A stretch of 64,000 nt of DNA from Gimibacter soli (GCF_028463845.1 NZ_CP116805.1:310001-374000); one strand, 5' to 3'; positions 44,085 through 54,410 are shown, counted from the first letter of the stretch. The notes: generated by a model from the sequence alone, not told the origin. Made by a program: numbers and translations.

Positions 44085-46054
44085 GCCGTCTTCTCCCGCG
44101 CGGCGGCCGCACCCACCCGTGCCCGGCGGTCACTCAGCGACAGCAGCCCGCCCGCCATCATCATCAGCGCGCCGAGCCAGAGGCCCGAAATCGCCGGTTT
44201 GAAATAAAGCCTCAGCGACCAGCGACCATCCGCCACCACAGGGCCGATGGCCTCGCCGATCACGGCATACAGATCCCCCGTCACCAGCGGACGGATGGCG
44301 GCTTCGGTGGTTTCCATCACCGGATCGCCGAAGGTGCGGTCTTCGGGGGTCAGCACGGTCACAAGGTCACCGTCCTTGCGGACCGTAAGCGTGCCGCGCA
44401 CGGCGGCATAGTTGGGACCAGCGACCGGCTCTACCTTGTCGAGCGTGAATTCAAAGCCGCCCACCATCGCCGTTTCGCCGGGCGACAGGACGGTCAGCGT
44501 TTCGCTCGTCCAGGCTTCGCTGATGGTGATTGCCAGCACCAGCACGCCAAGCCCCATATGGGCGAGCGCCATGCCAAGCGCAGCGCGCGGCAAACGTACG
44601 AGCCGTCGGAGGCCCGCGACAGGCCCTTCGAAGAAGCGGACCCGCTGCAAGATTTCAAGCTTGGCGGAAGCAATCAGCCAAAGCCCGAGCGCGAGGCCGA
44701 AGGCGCTCATCACATAGCCGCCGGCAGTTGCCCAGATGGTGCCGACGAACACAACAGCCGCGACGATCAGTGCCGGCAGCAGCAGCCGGAAGGCGCGCGA
44801 CAGGCGCCCGCGTTTCCACGCAAGCAAGGGCCCAAGGCCAAGGGCAACGATCAGCGGGCTCATCAGCACAAGTGCGGCATAATCGAAGAAGGGCGCGCCG
44901 ACCGATATCTGCGCCCCGCCCGCGGCTTCGACAAAGAGCGGATAGAGCGTGCCGATGAGCACGACCGCCGCGAAGGTGGCGAGGAGGATATTATTGAGGA
45001 CAAGCGCGCTTTCGCGGCTGACGAGCCCGAAGAGCCCACCGGGGGCGAGCGACGGCGCCCGCATCGCGAATAGCGTCAGCGAGGCACCCACAACAACCGC
45101 GAGGAAACCAAGGATGAAGATGCCCCGTGCGGGATCCACCGCGAAGGCATGCACGCTGGTGATGACGCCCGAGCGCACAAGGAAGGTGCCAAGGAGCGAG
45201 AAAGAGAAAGCAACAATCGCCAGAAGGATCGTCCAGCTTTTGAGCGCGTCGCGCTTTTCCACCACGATGGCGGAATGCAGAAGGGCGGTCGCCGCGAGCC
45301 ATGGCATGAAGCTGGCGTTTTCGACCGGGTCCCAGAACCACCAGCCGCCCCAGCCGAGCTCATAATAGGCCCACCATGAACCGAGCGCGATGCCGCCAGT
45401 GAGGAAGATCCAGGCCGTCAGAGTCCAGGGCCGCACCCAGCGCGCCCACATCGGGGTCACTTCACGCTCGATCAGTGCGGCGACCGCAAAGGAGAAGGCG
45501 ACAGAAAGGCCGACATAGCCGAGATAGAGCATCGGTGGATGGAAGGCGAGGCCGGGGTCCTGCAGCAGCGGATTGAGACCGTTACCTTCAAGCGGCGCCG
45601 GCGACAGGCGCTCGAACGGGTTCGACGTCACCAGAATGAACAGGAGGAAACCAAGCGACAGCAGCGCCTGCACCGACAGCACCCGTGCGCGGAAAACAAG
45701 CGGCAGCTTGCGCCCGAACAGCGAAATGAGGCTGGCGAACAGGGTAAGGATCAGCACCCAGAGGAGGAGGCTGCCTTCATGGTTGCCCCATGTGCCCGCC
45801 ACCTTATAGAGCATCGGCTTGGCCGTGTGACTGTTGGCTGCGACAACTTTCAGCGAAAAGTCAGAAACGATAAAGCCATGCATGAGGGCGGCGAAGGCGA
45901 TTGCCACCATCAGGAACTGGGCGACAGCGAAGCGGTCGGCGAGTGCAATGAGGCTCATGTCCCGGCGCTTCAGGCCCACGGGCGGCACGATGCCTGCCAT
46001 CAGGGCCAGAATGGTGGCGATGACGAGCGCGAAATGGCCGGCTTCAGCGATCAT
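44081..46054 (-). CDS. ccmF: Haem lyase subunit CcmF
   Basis: 657 residues, about fifteen membrane segments. The Trp-rich WWD haem-handling motif is GWGGWWFWDPVENASFMPWL; periplasmic His residues and HSAIVVEKR follow. Attaches haem to apocytochrome c together with CcmH and CcmI. Overlaps ccmE and ccmG by four bases. Confidence 0.96.
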   Translation of the reverse strand: MIAEAGHFALVIATILALMAGIVPPVGLKRRDMSLIALADRFAVAQFLMVAIAFAALMHGFIVSDFSLKVVAANSHTAKPMLYKVAGTWGNHEGSLLLWVLILTLFASLISLFGRKLPLVFRARVLSVQALLSLGFLLFILVTSNPFERLSPAPLEGNGLNPLLQDPGLAFHPPMLYLGYVGLSVAFSFAVAALIEREVTPMWARWVRPWTLTAWIFLTGGIALGSWWAYYELGWGGWWFWDPVENASFMPWLAATALLHSAIVVEKRDALKSWTILLAIVAFSFSLLGTFLVRSGVITSVHAFAVDPARGIFILGFLAVVVGASLTLFAMRAPSLAPGGLFGLVSRESALVLNNILLATFAAVVLIGTLYPLFVEAAGGAQISVGAPFFDYAALVLMSPLIVALGLGPLLAWKRGRLSRAFRLLLPALIVAAVVFVGTIWATAGGYVMSAFGLALGLWLIASAKLEILQRVRFFEGPVAGLRRLVRLPRAALGMALAHMGLGVLVLAITISEAWTSETLTVLSPGETAMVGGFEFTLDKVEPVAGPNYAAVRGTLTVRKDGDLVTVLTPEDRTFGDPVMETTEAAIRPLVTGDLYAVIGEAIGPVVADGRWSLRLYFKPAISGLWLGALMMMAGGLLSLSDRRARVGAAAAREKTA

Positions 46055-46536
46055 CGGCCCACCGTCTCTGCCGCTGTGGCAACACCTTCGGGGTGCGTGC
46101 AGGCGGCGGCATTCTTCGGCATGGTGCCCGGCGGCGCATAGTTTTCGTCATGCTTGGCAAGCACCGTATCGGCGACAAACAGCCCGGCCGTATCGAAGGT
46201 GCCTTCGGTCACCACGCCCTGCCCCTCACGGAACAGGTCCGGCAGGATGCCGCGGAAGCTGACCTTCACATCGGCCACACAGTCGGTCACGGTGAAAAGG
46301 TTGGTCACGCCGTCATCACCCCGGTGGAAGCTGCCGGTGGCGACAAGGCCACCGAGCTTCAGCCGGTCACCCGGCTTCACGTCATGTTCGGCAATATCGC
46401 TCGGCTGCACGAACAAGCTGAGGCTGTTGGAGCCGAGCGCATACAGCACGAGGCCGGTGGCAAGCCCGAGCGTGACAAGCCCGGCGGTGAGCACCACTAG
46501 GCGCTGGCTTTTTCGCGTTGTCAGGCCCTTCGCCAT
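46051..46536 (-). CDS. ccmE: Haem chaperone CcmE
   Basis: 161 residues. N-terminal anchor (about 11-33), then an OB-fold domain. His129 with Tyr133 (HDENY) is the covalent haem site, the classical HXXXY variant rather than the CXXXY form. The stop overlaps ccmF. Confidence 0.95.
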   Translation of the reverse strand: MAKGLTTRKSQRLVVLTAGLVTLGLATGLVLYALGSNSLSLFVQPSDIAEHDVKPGDRLKLGGLVATGSFHRGDDGVTNLFTVTDCVADVKVSFRGILPDLFREGQGVVTEGTFDTAGLFVADTVLAKHDENYAPPGTMPKNAAACTHPEGVATAAETVGR

Positions 46537-46710
46537 TCAGTTTTCCTCACCTTCGGCCATGATCCGTTCGCGCAGGCGCGCCACATCGGCAGCGGCCTGC
46601 CGCGCGGCCCGGCGCGTGCGCAGCCAGAGGCCGGCAAGTGCGACTGTCACTATAGCATAGGACGCCCAGACGAAGACGGCATAACCGCCCATATCGAGGA
46701 AGTCGGCCAT
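46537..46710 (-). CDS. ccmD: Haem exporter protein CcmD
   Basis: 57 residues, starting MADFLDMGGYAVFVWASYAIV. One membrane helix and a basic, coiled tail (RTRRAARQAAADVARLRER), the usual CcmD form. Assists release of holo-CcmE from CcmC. Its stop is directly adjacent to the ccmE start; it is short enough to be missed by length filters. Confidence 0.92.
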   Translation of the reverse strand: MADFLDMGGYAVFVWASYAIVTVALAGLWLRTRRAARQAAADVARLRERIMAEGEEN

Positions 46711-46712
46711 GG

Positions 46713-47432
46713 TCAGATCCCCCTCAGCGACTGGCGCATCACGGCGGCCTTGCGGCGGTCGATTTCCAGCTTCATGCGGATGAGGAATATCCAGACGAAA
46801 TAGGCCTGAAAGGCAAGCGCCATGATGAAAAGCGGGGTCAGCATGCTGCCATCGATGGTGGAGCCGCCCATGCGCATCACGCTGGCGGGCTGATGGAGCG
46901 TGTTCCACCAGTCGACCGAGAATTTGATGATCGGGATATTCACGACACCGACAAGCGCGAGGATCGATGCGGCGCGGCCCGCCTTTTCCTCATCCTCGAT
47001 CGCGCGGTCGAGCGCCATATAGCCGAGATAGAGGAAGAACAGCACGAGCACCGAGGTAAGCCGCCCGTCCCACACCCAGAAGGTGCCCCACATAGGCTTG
47101 CCCCAGAGGCTGCCAGTGACAAGCGCGAGGGCTGTGAAGGTAGCGCCAATCGGGGCTGCAGCCCGGCCCGCCAGCTGGGCCAGCGGATGGCGCCACACCA
47201 GCGCCGTGAAGGCAGCACCCGCCATCACCATATAGGTGAACATCGACATCCAGGCAGCGGGCACATGCAGATACATGATCCGCACGCTTTCGCCCTGCTG
47301 GTAATCCGGCGGGCTGGCAACCAGTGCGAGCCAGAGGCCGGGAATGAGCGCCAGTATAGTCACCCACCGGGCCCAGGGCAGGATCCGGTCGGCAAGGGCG
47401 CCGAAGCGCGCGGGATTGGCATACTTGTGCAT
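46713..47432 (-). CDS. ccmC: Haem exporter protein CcmC
   Basis: 239 residues with six membrane segments and the WWD-type motif WGKPMWGTFWVWDGRLTSVLV plus His in HVPAAWMS and HQPAS. Loads haem onto CcmE. Three bases separate it from ccmD. Confidence 0.95.
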   Translation of the reverse strand: MHKYANPARFGALADRILPWARWVTILALIPGLWLALVASPPDYQQGESVRIMYLHVPAAWMSMFTYMVMAGAAFTALVWRHPLAQLAGRAAAPIGATFTALALVTGSLWGKPMWGTFWVWDGRLTSVLVLFFLYLGYMALDRAIEDEEKAGRAASILALVGVVNIPIIKFSVDWWNTLHQPASVMRMGGSTIDGSMLTPLFIMALAFQAYFVWIFLIRMKLEIDRRKAAVMRQSLRGI

Positions 47433-47487
47433 GCGCTTTACCTACATTCCCCGCGTGGCTGCGGCAAGTGCGACATCATGTCTCGCC

Positions 47488-48156
47488 TCATTCAAGCGAA
47501 AGCCGGATCGCGGCGGCGGCGGCCAGCGGCGCAACGGCGAGCGAGACAAGCGTGACCGCCCCGAGCATGGCAAGGTGCGGCAGCGGATCGGCGAAACCGG
47601 CGGCGGCTTCCACCGCACCGGTCGCAAAAATCAGCACCGGCACATAAAGGGGCAGCACCAGAAGCGCCATCAGCGCCCCGCCCCGCCGTACGGCAACGGT
47701 GAGCGCCGCGCCAATCGCGCCGATCAGGCTGAGGGCGGGTGTGCCGACAAAAAGCGTGATGACAAGCATGCCATAGGCCTTGTCCGGCAGGTTCATCAGG
47801 ATGCCAAGGAACGGGGTGACCAGCACCAGGGGCACAAGGGTCGCCAGCCAGTGCGCCAGCACCTTGGCCGTCACCACGAAACCGAGCGGCAGGGGCGACA
47901 GGGCAAGATCATCAAGACTGCCGTCTTCATAATCGGCCTGAAAAAGCCGGTCGAGCGACAGGAGCGAGGCGAGAAGCGCGAAAAGCCAAAGCATGCCGGG
48001 CGCAATGCGGGCGAGCGTCTGGGGGGCCGGGCCAATCGCGAAGGCCGTCAGCGTGACCGCCATCAGGAAGAAGGCGAGGCCGAGCGCTGCCGATCCGCCC
48101 TGCGACCAGGCCAGCGCCATATCGCGCCGCACGATGGCGAAGAAGCTGCTGCTCAT
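47488..48156 (-). CDS. ccmB: Haem exporter permease CcmB
   Basis: 222 residues, six membrane segments; LFALLASLLSLDRLFQADYEDGSLDDLALSPLPL is the CcmB signature. With CcmA forms the ABC module that drives CcmE-haem release. Overlaps ccmA by four bases; the 55-bp gap to ccmC is the largest in the operon. Confidence 0.94.
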   Translation of the reverse strand: MSSSFFAIVRRDMALAWSQGGSAALGLAFFLMAVTLTAFAIGPAPQTLARIAPGMLWLFALLASLLSLDRLFQADYEDGSLDDLALSPLPLGFVVTAKVLAHWLATLVPLVLVTPFLGILMNLPDKAYGMLVITLFVGTPALSLIGAIGAALTVAVRRGGALMALLVLPLYVPVLIFATGAVEAAAGFADPLPHLAMLGAVTLVSLAVAPLAAAAAIRLSLE

Positions 48157-48830
48157 ACCCAGCCCTCCGCGTAGCTGACCCGGCGGGGGGCGTGGGCATC
48201 CATATCGAGCCGGTCGCCTTCTGCGGCAATCGGATCGTGGCTTGCCGCGATCACCATGCCACCACGGGCGCGGTGATCGGCAATCAGGGCTTCAAGTGCT
48301 GCGCGGTTATCGGTATCGAGCCCGACGGTCGGCTCGTCCATCAGCCACAGCGGGCGCGGGGCGAGGCAGAAGCGCATGAGCGCCGCCCGGTGGCGCTGCC
48401 CGCTTGAAAAGCAGCGGATGGGCTCATCCAAGAGATTGACCATGCCGAAACGTTTCGCAGCCGCCACCAGCAAGTCGTCCGGCACATCGTGCCCCATGAT
48501 GGCGGCCCAGTGGCGACAGGCGGCAGCCAGCGTTTCCACCGGCTTCAGGCCGAACTGGTGCCCCTGATAAATGAGCAAGCCTTGTGCTGCAAGATCGCCG
48601 GGGGCCAGCCGCGCCTCCCCCCACGAAAGATGCCCGCCGACCGGTGGCAATAACCCGGCGATAGCGCGAATGAGTGTGGATTTGCCGCTGCCGTTCCGTC
48701 CGGCCAGCAGCAGAAAGCCGCCGGGCGCAAGCGTGAAGGAGACACCCTCGAACACGCGGCGGCCACCGCGCACCGCCGAAAGGCCTTCGGCGGCAAGGGT
48801 TGCAGGCATGGTGGCAAGGGGTAGGTTCAT
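48153..48830 (-). CDS. ccmA: Haem exporter ATP-binding protein CcmA
   Basis: 225 residues. Walker A GRNGSGKST, the family loop QGLLIYQGHQFGLKPVETL, an FSSGQRHR signature and WLMDEPTVGLD Walker B. First gene of the ccmABCDEFGHI operon, all read leftward from here with overlaps, so one promoter upstream near 48831-48964 probably serves all nine. Confidence 0.94.
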   Translation of the reverse strand: MNLPLATMPATLAAEGLSAVRGGRRVFEGVSFTLAPGGFLLLAGRNGSGKSTLIRAIAGLLPPVGGHLSWGEARLAPGDLAAQGLLIYQGHQFGLKPVETLAAACRHWAAIMGHDVPDDLLVAAAKRFGMVNLLDEPIRCFSSGQRHRAALMRFCLAPRPLWLMDEPTVGLDTDNRAALEALIADHRARGGMVIAASHDPIAAEGDRLDMDAHAPRRVSYAEGWV

Positions 48831-48964
48831 GGCGGCACGCTAGCCGCAAGTGCAGAAACTGGCAAGGATTTGGCGAAGGCTCGCGACCAGCAGTCAGAAG
48901 TTTGCCCTTGCAGGCAGGCGCCGCGCTTTCTAGCTTCGGGCAAAGCCTTTCCGGGAACAAGGGC

Positions 48965-50434
48965 ATGGAAACAGGCACAGCATTATCGGGCGATCCGGTC
49001 GCCGGCGGGATCCTTGTCACGCTGGGTGGCCTTGGCGCGCTTGTGATGGCAAGCGTGCATATCCTGCGCACGCGGGATGATGTGCGCTCGGCCGCCGCAT
49101 GGCTCGGCATCGTCTGGCTTGTGCCTGTTGTAGGCCTTCTTCTGTATCTGTTGTTCGGGATCAACCGGATCCAGCGCCGCGCCGTGATCGAGCGCCGCAA
49201 GCGCGGCCTCGCCCCGCGCACCACGGGCCCGACTGACCTCGAAGGCTTGACACTCGCCGACCTTTTGCCCGGTGCCCGCCAGCGCTGGCAGGCCCATGAC
49301 CGGCTCGCCGCCCGTGTCAGCCGCCAGCCGCTGACCACCGGCAACCGTATCTTGCCGCTAATCGGCGGGCGGGCGGCCTATGCCGAAATGATCGCGGCCA
49401 TCGACCGCGCCGAGCGCACGGTGGCGCTGACCACCTATATCTTTCAGGCCGATGCCGCCGGCCGCCGTTTCGTCGCTGCCCTGTCGCGCGCCAAGGCGCG
49501 GGGTGTGGAAGTGCGGGTGCTGGTCGATGCTGTCGGCAACCTTTATGGCTTCAAGCCGGTCACCGGCCTTCTGAAACGCCGGGGCGTGCCGGTTGCGGCC
49601 TTCAATCCGGCGCGCTTCTCGTGGCGGATTGCCTTCTTCAATCTCAGGACCCACCGCAAGCTGCTGATCGTTGATGGTGCCACGGGCTTTGCCGGCGGCA
49701 TGAATATCCGGCGCGATCATCTGGAAGGACGGGACGGCCAGCCGAAGGTGATGGACACCCATTTCCGGCTGGACGGGCCGATTGTCGCGCAGCTCACCGA
49801 AGCCTTTGCCGATGACTGGGCCTTTTCGACCGGTGAAGTACTGGAGGATGCCTGGTATCCACCCGCCGAACCTGCCGAAGCGGGGCATGAGACCGCCCGC
49901 GCCATCGCCGACGGGCCCGACGCACGCATGCCCCGTACAGCCACGATCCTTGAAAGCGCTATTGCTTCGGCGCGGCGCCGCGTGCTGATCGTCACCCCCT
50001 ATTTCCTGCCACCGGCTGGCCTGACCGAAGCCTTGCGGCTTGCTGCCCTGCGCGGGGTGGAGGTCGAGATCGTGGTGCCGTGGAAGAACAACCTGCCGCT
50101 TTTCAACATGACAATGCTCGCCGGCATCGCGCCCATTCTGGCAAGCGGTTGCCGCCTGCATCTGGTGCCCGGGCCGTTTGATCATTCGAAGCTGACGGTG
50201 ATTGACGGCACATGGGCGCTGGTTGGCTCGTCCAACTGGGACGCGCGCTCGCTGCGGCTGAATTTCGAGTTCAATGTGGAAGCTTACGGCGCCGAGCTGG
50301 CCGCAATCCTTGAAAAACGGATCGACAGCCGCATCGAAGGCGCCAAACAGATGACGCTTGCCGACCTCAAGGCCCGGCCGGTGACGGCACGGGCTCTCGG
50401 TCGCGTTCTGTGGCTGATGAGCCCTTACCTGTAG
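48965..50434 (+). CDS. cls: Cardiolipin synthase (phospholipase D family)
   Basis: 489 residues from ATG 48965. Two N-terminal membrane segments, then two HKD motifs: HRKLLIVDGATGFAGGMN and HSKLTVIDGTWALVGSSN. Condenses phosphatidylglycerol to cardiolipin. Divergent from the ccm operon. Confidence 0.92.
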   Translation: METGTALSGDPVAGGILVTLGGLGALVMASVHILRTRDDVRSAAAWLGIVWLVPVVGLLLYLLFGINRIQRRAVIERRKRGLAPRTTGPTDLEGLTLADLLPGARQRWQAHDRLAARVSRQPLTTGNRILPLIGGRAAYAEMIAAIDRAERTVALTTYIFQADAAGRRFVAALSRAKARGVEVRVLVDAVGNLYGFKPVTGLLKRRGVPVAAFNPARFSWRIAFFNLRTHRKLLIVDGATGFAGGMNIRRDHLEGRDGQPKVMDTHFRLDGPIVAQLTEAFADDWAFSTGEVLEDAWYPPAEPAEAGHETARAIADGPDARMPRTATILESAIASARRRVLIVTPYFLPPAGLTEALRLAALRGVEVEIVVPWKNNLPLFNMTMLAGIAPILASGCRLHLVPGPFDHSKLTVIDGTWALVGSSNWDARSLRLNFEFNVEAYGAELAAILEKRIDSRIEGAKQMTLADLKARPVTARALGRVLWLMSPYL

Positions 50435-50437
50435 GCT

Positions 50438-50977
50438 TTATTCCGCCGCTTGCTGTTCGCCCGCCGGCAGGAAACGGCCCTTGCGGGCTTCGATCTCGGC
50501 AAGCAGCCCTTTTTCGAGCCCCAGCCGAAACAGGATTTCGGCAATCAGGAAGGCGGGCGCCATGAAAATCTGGGTGAGGTTGGTGAAAAGCGCCGGACGG
50601 CGGCCTTCGAAATAATGACCGACAAACTGGATGATCCAGCCCACCACAAAGAGGACAGCGAAGCTTTTGACCGCAAAGCCGGTGCCATAGCCCGCCAGAT
50701 GCTCGGCGCCGTAAAGAAGCGCGCCATAGAGAAGCACGGCAACGATGCCAACAAGCGGCGCCATCAGCACATAATAAAGCAGCAGCAAGCCGATCATCAG
50801 CCCGGCGAGCGTCAGGGCGCCGACCTCGAATTCCACAAGGCGCACTGGCGCCATCAGCACCATCAGCGAAAAGACGATCATCGGCACGCCCAGATGATGG
50901 GTCGCCTCGTTGCGCTTGTCGCGGTGATAGGCCGCATACATGGCAAGCTGATCCAAGAACCATTCACGCATCATCAT
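50438..50977 (-). CDS. Mpo1-like (DUF962) membrane protein
   Basis: 179 residues, four or five membrane segments with His motifs HRDKRNEATHHLGVP (about 18-32) and FVGHYFEGRRPAL that in yeast Mpo1 bind iron for alpha-oxidation of 2-hydroxy fatty acids. Ends four bases after the convergent cls gene. Confidence 0.85.
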   Translation of the reverse strand: MMMREWFLDQLAMYAAYHRDKRNEATHHLGVPMIVFSLMVLMAPVRLVEFEVGALTLAGLMIGLLLLYYVLMAPLVGIVAVLLYGALLYGAEHLAGYGTGFAVKSFAVLFVVGWIIQFVGHYFEGRRPALFTNLTQIFMAPAFLIAEILFRLGLEKGLLAEIEARKGRFLPAGEQQAAE

Positions 50978-51029
50978 CCCTCCCCAGATATGGACACGGG
51001 GGCAAGGCTAGGCGCGGGGCGGCTGCGAA

Positions 51030-52220
51030 TCAAGCTTTCTCGGCGGCCTTTGGCAAGCTGAGCGCCAGGATCAGATAGCCAAGAAGGCCCGAGGCAAGCG
51101 AACCGACGACGATGCCGAGGCGCTCGTCGACAATCGCATCAAGGGCTGCCTGCTCGAACGCCAGCGAGCCGATGAAAAGGCTCATGGTGAAGCCGACGCC
51201 GGCGAGCACCGAAACCCCATAGAAGGACCCCCTGTTCGATCCTTCCGGCAGTTTAGCGAGGCCGAGGAGAATGCCAAGCCCGCAAAAGGCGACGATACCC
51301 AGCTGCTTTCCGACAAAAAGCCCGGCAGCGATGCCAACCGGAATGGGGTGCAGCAAGGCATCAAGCCCGAGCCCCGCAAAGGCGATACCGCCGTTACAAA
51401 AGGCAAACACGGGCAGGATCACATAGGCGACCGCCGCATGCAGGTCTTCCTCGAGGTCCCGCAAGGGGGAATGCTCGGGGTCGGCCGGATTGTTGATCGG
51501 GATGAAGAAGGCGAGTACCACACCTGCAAGCGTGGCGTGAACCCCGGATTTCAGGAGCCCGATCCACATCACGGCACCCGCCACGAAATAAAGGCTGCGC
51601 GACATCACACCGAACCGGTTGAGGCAGAAAAGCACGGCCACCATCAGGGTCGCGACCGCAAGCGCGGTGAGTGAAATCTGGCTCGTATAGAAAAAGGCGA
51701 TGATCAGGATGGCGCCAAGGTCATCGAAAATGGCAAGCGAGGTGAGAAACACCTTGAGGGCGAGCGGCACCCGGCTGCCGAACAGCGCGAGGATACCAAG
51801 CGCGAACGCAATATCCGTCGCCGCCGGGATGGCCCAGCCCTGCAGGGCAACCGGGTCGTGCCAGTTGAAAAAGGCATAAAGGCCCGCCGGCACCACCATG
51901 CCACCAATGGCGCCCAGAAGCGGCAGGATGATGGCGCGGCGATCGGCCAGCTCGCCTTCAACGAATTCTCGCTTCAATTCGAGCCCGACGAGCAGGAAGA
52001 AAACAGCCATCAGCCCGTCATTCACCCAAAGAAGAAGTGGTTTATGGATGGCAAGTGCGCCCACCTGCACGGCAACGGGTGTATCGAGAAGGAGGCCATA
52101 AGCGGGTGCGAGCGGCGAGTTGGCAGCGATCATGGCGAGCACCGCGGCCCCCATGAGGAGAAGACCCGCTGTCTGTTCCTGTTTCAGGAATGCCTGCAGG
52201 AATGCCGCCGCCGATTTCAT
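51030..52220 (-). CDS. nhaA: Na+/H+ antiporter NhaA
   Basis: 396 residues, twelve membrane segments. The ion-site pair is IFDDLGAILIIAFFY, with a conserved WVNDGLMAVFFLLVGLELKRE and DIAFALGILALFG. Exports Na+ (or Li+) for H+, fitting a saline habitat. Confidence 0.95.
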   Translation of the reverse strand: MKSAAAFLQAFLKQEQTAGLLLMGAAVLAMIAANSPLAPAYGLLLDTPVAVQVGALAIHKPLLLWVNDGLMAVFFLLVGLELKREFVEGELADRRAIILPLLGAIGGMVVPAGLYAFFNWHDPVALQGWAIPAATDIAFALGILALFGSRVPLALKVFLTSLAIFDDLGAILIIAFFYTSQISLTALAVATLMVAVLFCLNRFGVMSRSLYFVAGAVMWIGLLKSGVHATLAGVVLAFFIPINNPADPEHSPLRDLEEDLHAAVAYVILPVFAFCNGGIAFAGLGLDALLHPIPVGIAAGLFVGKQLGIVAFCGLGILLGLAKLPEGSNRGSFYGVSVLAGVGFTMSLFIGSLAFEQAALDAIVDERLGIVVGSLASGLLGYLILALSLPKAAEKA

Positions 52221-52314
52221 CCGATCTCCCTCCGTCCAGAAAATATGTCACCGCCATGTGGGGACATCGGGTTGCCTTGCCAAGAGGATGATACGCGAAT
52301 TTCGACACTATGGT

Positions 52315-54057
52315 TCAGGCGGCGACCCGGTTTCGACCCGATTGTTTGGCGCGGTACAGGGCCTTGTCAGCGACGCTCAGAAGCTCGTCAACGTTCGCGG
52401 CGCTATTGTCGGGGAAGCTGGCAATGCCGATACTGATCGTCACCTGCAGCGGCAAGCCGTGTTCAGAGGTCATGTTGGCGCGCTCGATGCTGAAACGCAG
52501 GCGTTCAGCCAGCACTTCGGCTTGCGTCGCACCGGTCTCCGGCATCAGGACAGCAAACTCCTCGCCCCCGATGCGGCCGAGAATATCGGTGGACCGCAGC
52601 AGTTTTGCGGCAATCGATGCCACCGCCTTGATCACGATATCGCCCGTCGGGTGGCCGTAACTGTCGTTGACCGCCTTGAAATGGTCGATATCGAAAATCA
52701 TCAGGCTGAGCGGCCGGCCATACCGCTTGGCCTGCAGGAAAGATTCGGTCGCGCGCTCATTGAAATAGCGGCGGTTGAAACTGCCTGTCATTGCGTCGGT
52801 ATTGGCAAGGGCCTGCAGCTTTTCCTCATAAACGATGCGATCCCGGATATCGCGAAGGGCACATACATTCAGGCTTTTACCGTCGAATTCGGTTTCGCCC
52901 GCTTTGATCTCCACCGGGATGATTGTGCCATCTAGCGCCCGGGCATTCATAGGGACGGCATCGGCGTCGGCACCCGTATAGGCAACGCCATTGACCTCCG
53001 GCACGCCAATGTCGCCGGGCAGGATCAGATGAATCGAACACCCGACCAACGTCTTGCCGTCGTTCGAGAAAAGCTTGTTCGCGGCCTGGTTTGCTTCATG
53101 AATGAGGCCCTTCGCATCATAGACCATGATAGCCGCACGCGACGTGTTGAGGATGACCTGCAGTTTCCGGCGGTTCGCATGCATCTCGCGGTGCACGGCC
53201 TGGAACCGGTAAAGCACGATGCCGCTGAGCAAGGCCACCGCATTCGCGATCAGCGTCAGGAAAGTAAGCCAGCTGTCGCCTTTGCTGGCCGCAAGAGCCG
53301 GCTGGACCGAGATTTCCCACCGCCCCCCCGCCACATCCATGCTGGGCGGCATCACCTTTGGCTGAAACAGGTTCTGGTCACCCCAGATCGGCGAAATCTG
53401 CCCGTCGTCACCACTCACCGCCCGAAGCGCGAATTTCACGTCACGTGCTGCCGGCGAACGCGCAACGCCCACTGCCAGTTCCTTGATATCGATCACGAGG
53501 CTGATGATACCCCAATAGTCGCCGCTCTCTAGGAACACCGGCGTTCTGGCAACAAGGCCAATCCCCCCTTGGACTAGCGGCAGCGGCCCCGAGATAACTG
53601 TGGTGCGCGACGCAATGGCGCGCTGAACCTGCGGCCACTGGGTTGAAATATCGGGATAATAGATGCCGATAGCACCTTCGTTGCCCTCAAGGGGATAGAC
53701 ATAATCAAGCCGGTTATCGGGCGCCACGCCGATATTCCGGATATAGCGCCCAGCGCGGAAAACACCCTGCATGGCGGCATGCAGGTCTTCCCGGTTTACA
53801 TCATCGACAGAGGCGATATAGGCAACAAGACCCGTAGAGAGATAGACGTTGGATTTAAGTTCCGTTTCAAACTTCGACAGGATCGCCACACCGGCGCTGT
53901 TAGCTGTGTTTTGCTCCTGCAGACGGGTCCGTTCCCGTTCGCTGCTCGCCAGCGTGTTCACGAGCACCGCAAGCGCAAGCCAAAGGACGAGTGAGGGGAC
54001 AAAGCGCAAGGCCGTCCGTATCCAGCGTCTTGTTTTCACTTTTCCGATCACTAACAA
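52315..54057 (-). CDS. CHASE-PAS-GGDEF diguanylate cyclase
   Basis: 580 residues. Membrane helix (about 18-37), periplasmic CHASE domain (about 45-260), second helix (about 270-290), PAS (about 300-410) and GGDEF with catalytic GGEEF (497-501). An intact inhibitory I-site RSTD (488-491) lies five residues before it, so product inhibition is expected. No EAL domain. Makes c-di-GMP in response to a periplasmic ligand. Start is a weak TTG; GTG codons at 54051 or 54039 are options. Confidence 0.88.
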   Translation of the reverse strand: MLVIGKVKTRRWIRTALRFVPSLVLWLALAVLVNTLASSERERTRLQEQNTANSAGVAILSKFETELKSNVYLSTGLVAYIASVDDVNREDLHAAMQGVFRAGRYIRNIGVAPDNRLDYVYPLEGNEGAIGIYYPDISTQWPQVQRAIASRTTVISGPLPLVQGGIGLVARTPVFLESGDYWGIISLVIDIKELAVGVARSPAARDVKFALRAVSGDDGQISPIWGDQNLFQPKVMPPSMDVAGGRWEISVQPALAASKGDSWLTFLTLIANAVALLSGIVLYRFQAVHREMHANRRKLQVILNTSRAAIMVYDAKGLIHEANQAANKLFSNDGKTLVGCSIHLILPGDIGVPEVNGVAYTGADADAVPMNARALDGTIIPVEIKAGETEFDGKSLNVCALRDIRDRIVYEEKLQALANTDAMTGSFNRRYFNERATESFLQAKRYGRPLSLMIFDIDHFKAVNDSYGHPTGDIVIKAVASIAAKLLRSTDILGRIGGEEFAVLMPETGATQAEVLAERLRFSIERANMTSEHGLPLQVTISIGIASFPDNSAANVDELLSVADKALYRAKQSGRNRVAA

Positions 54058-54211
54058 CAGCGGCTTCCCATCGCACGTCGGGCGGAAAATTCACAAGATG
54101 CTATGTTTGCACAAGATTCTTCAATAAACGTTAATCATGTTGGCTGAAGGCGTGACATGGTCCTGCACCGATATGGGGCAGCCAGAATGATCGCCAGATT
54201 GCGGGAAATAT

Positions 54212-54288
54212 TGGTGACCCCGACAGGATTCGAACCTGTGGCCCCCAGATTAGGAATCTGGTGCTCTATCCAGCTGAGCTACGGGGCC
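54212..54288 (-). tRNA. tRNA-Arg (anticodon CCT)
   Basis: 77-nt cloverleaf: acceptor GGCCCCG/CGGGGTC with one G-U, anticodon stem CCAGA/TCTGG with loop TTCCTAA (anticodon CCT), T arm GGTTCGAATCC and encoded CCA at 54212-54214. No element-like DNA lies at its 3' end, unlike the CCG tRNA. Confidence 0.95.
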
Positions 54289-54410
54289 CCATTGCCATGA
54301 AGCCGAGGGTCCGTTTACCCTGATCGGGTTCGGGCGTCAACCGCGCCCACCCGGCAGGACGCCAGCGTCCCGCAGGGCTTTCAGCCGGAACCGACAGGGA
54401 GAGACGTTCC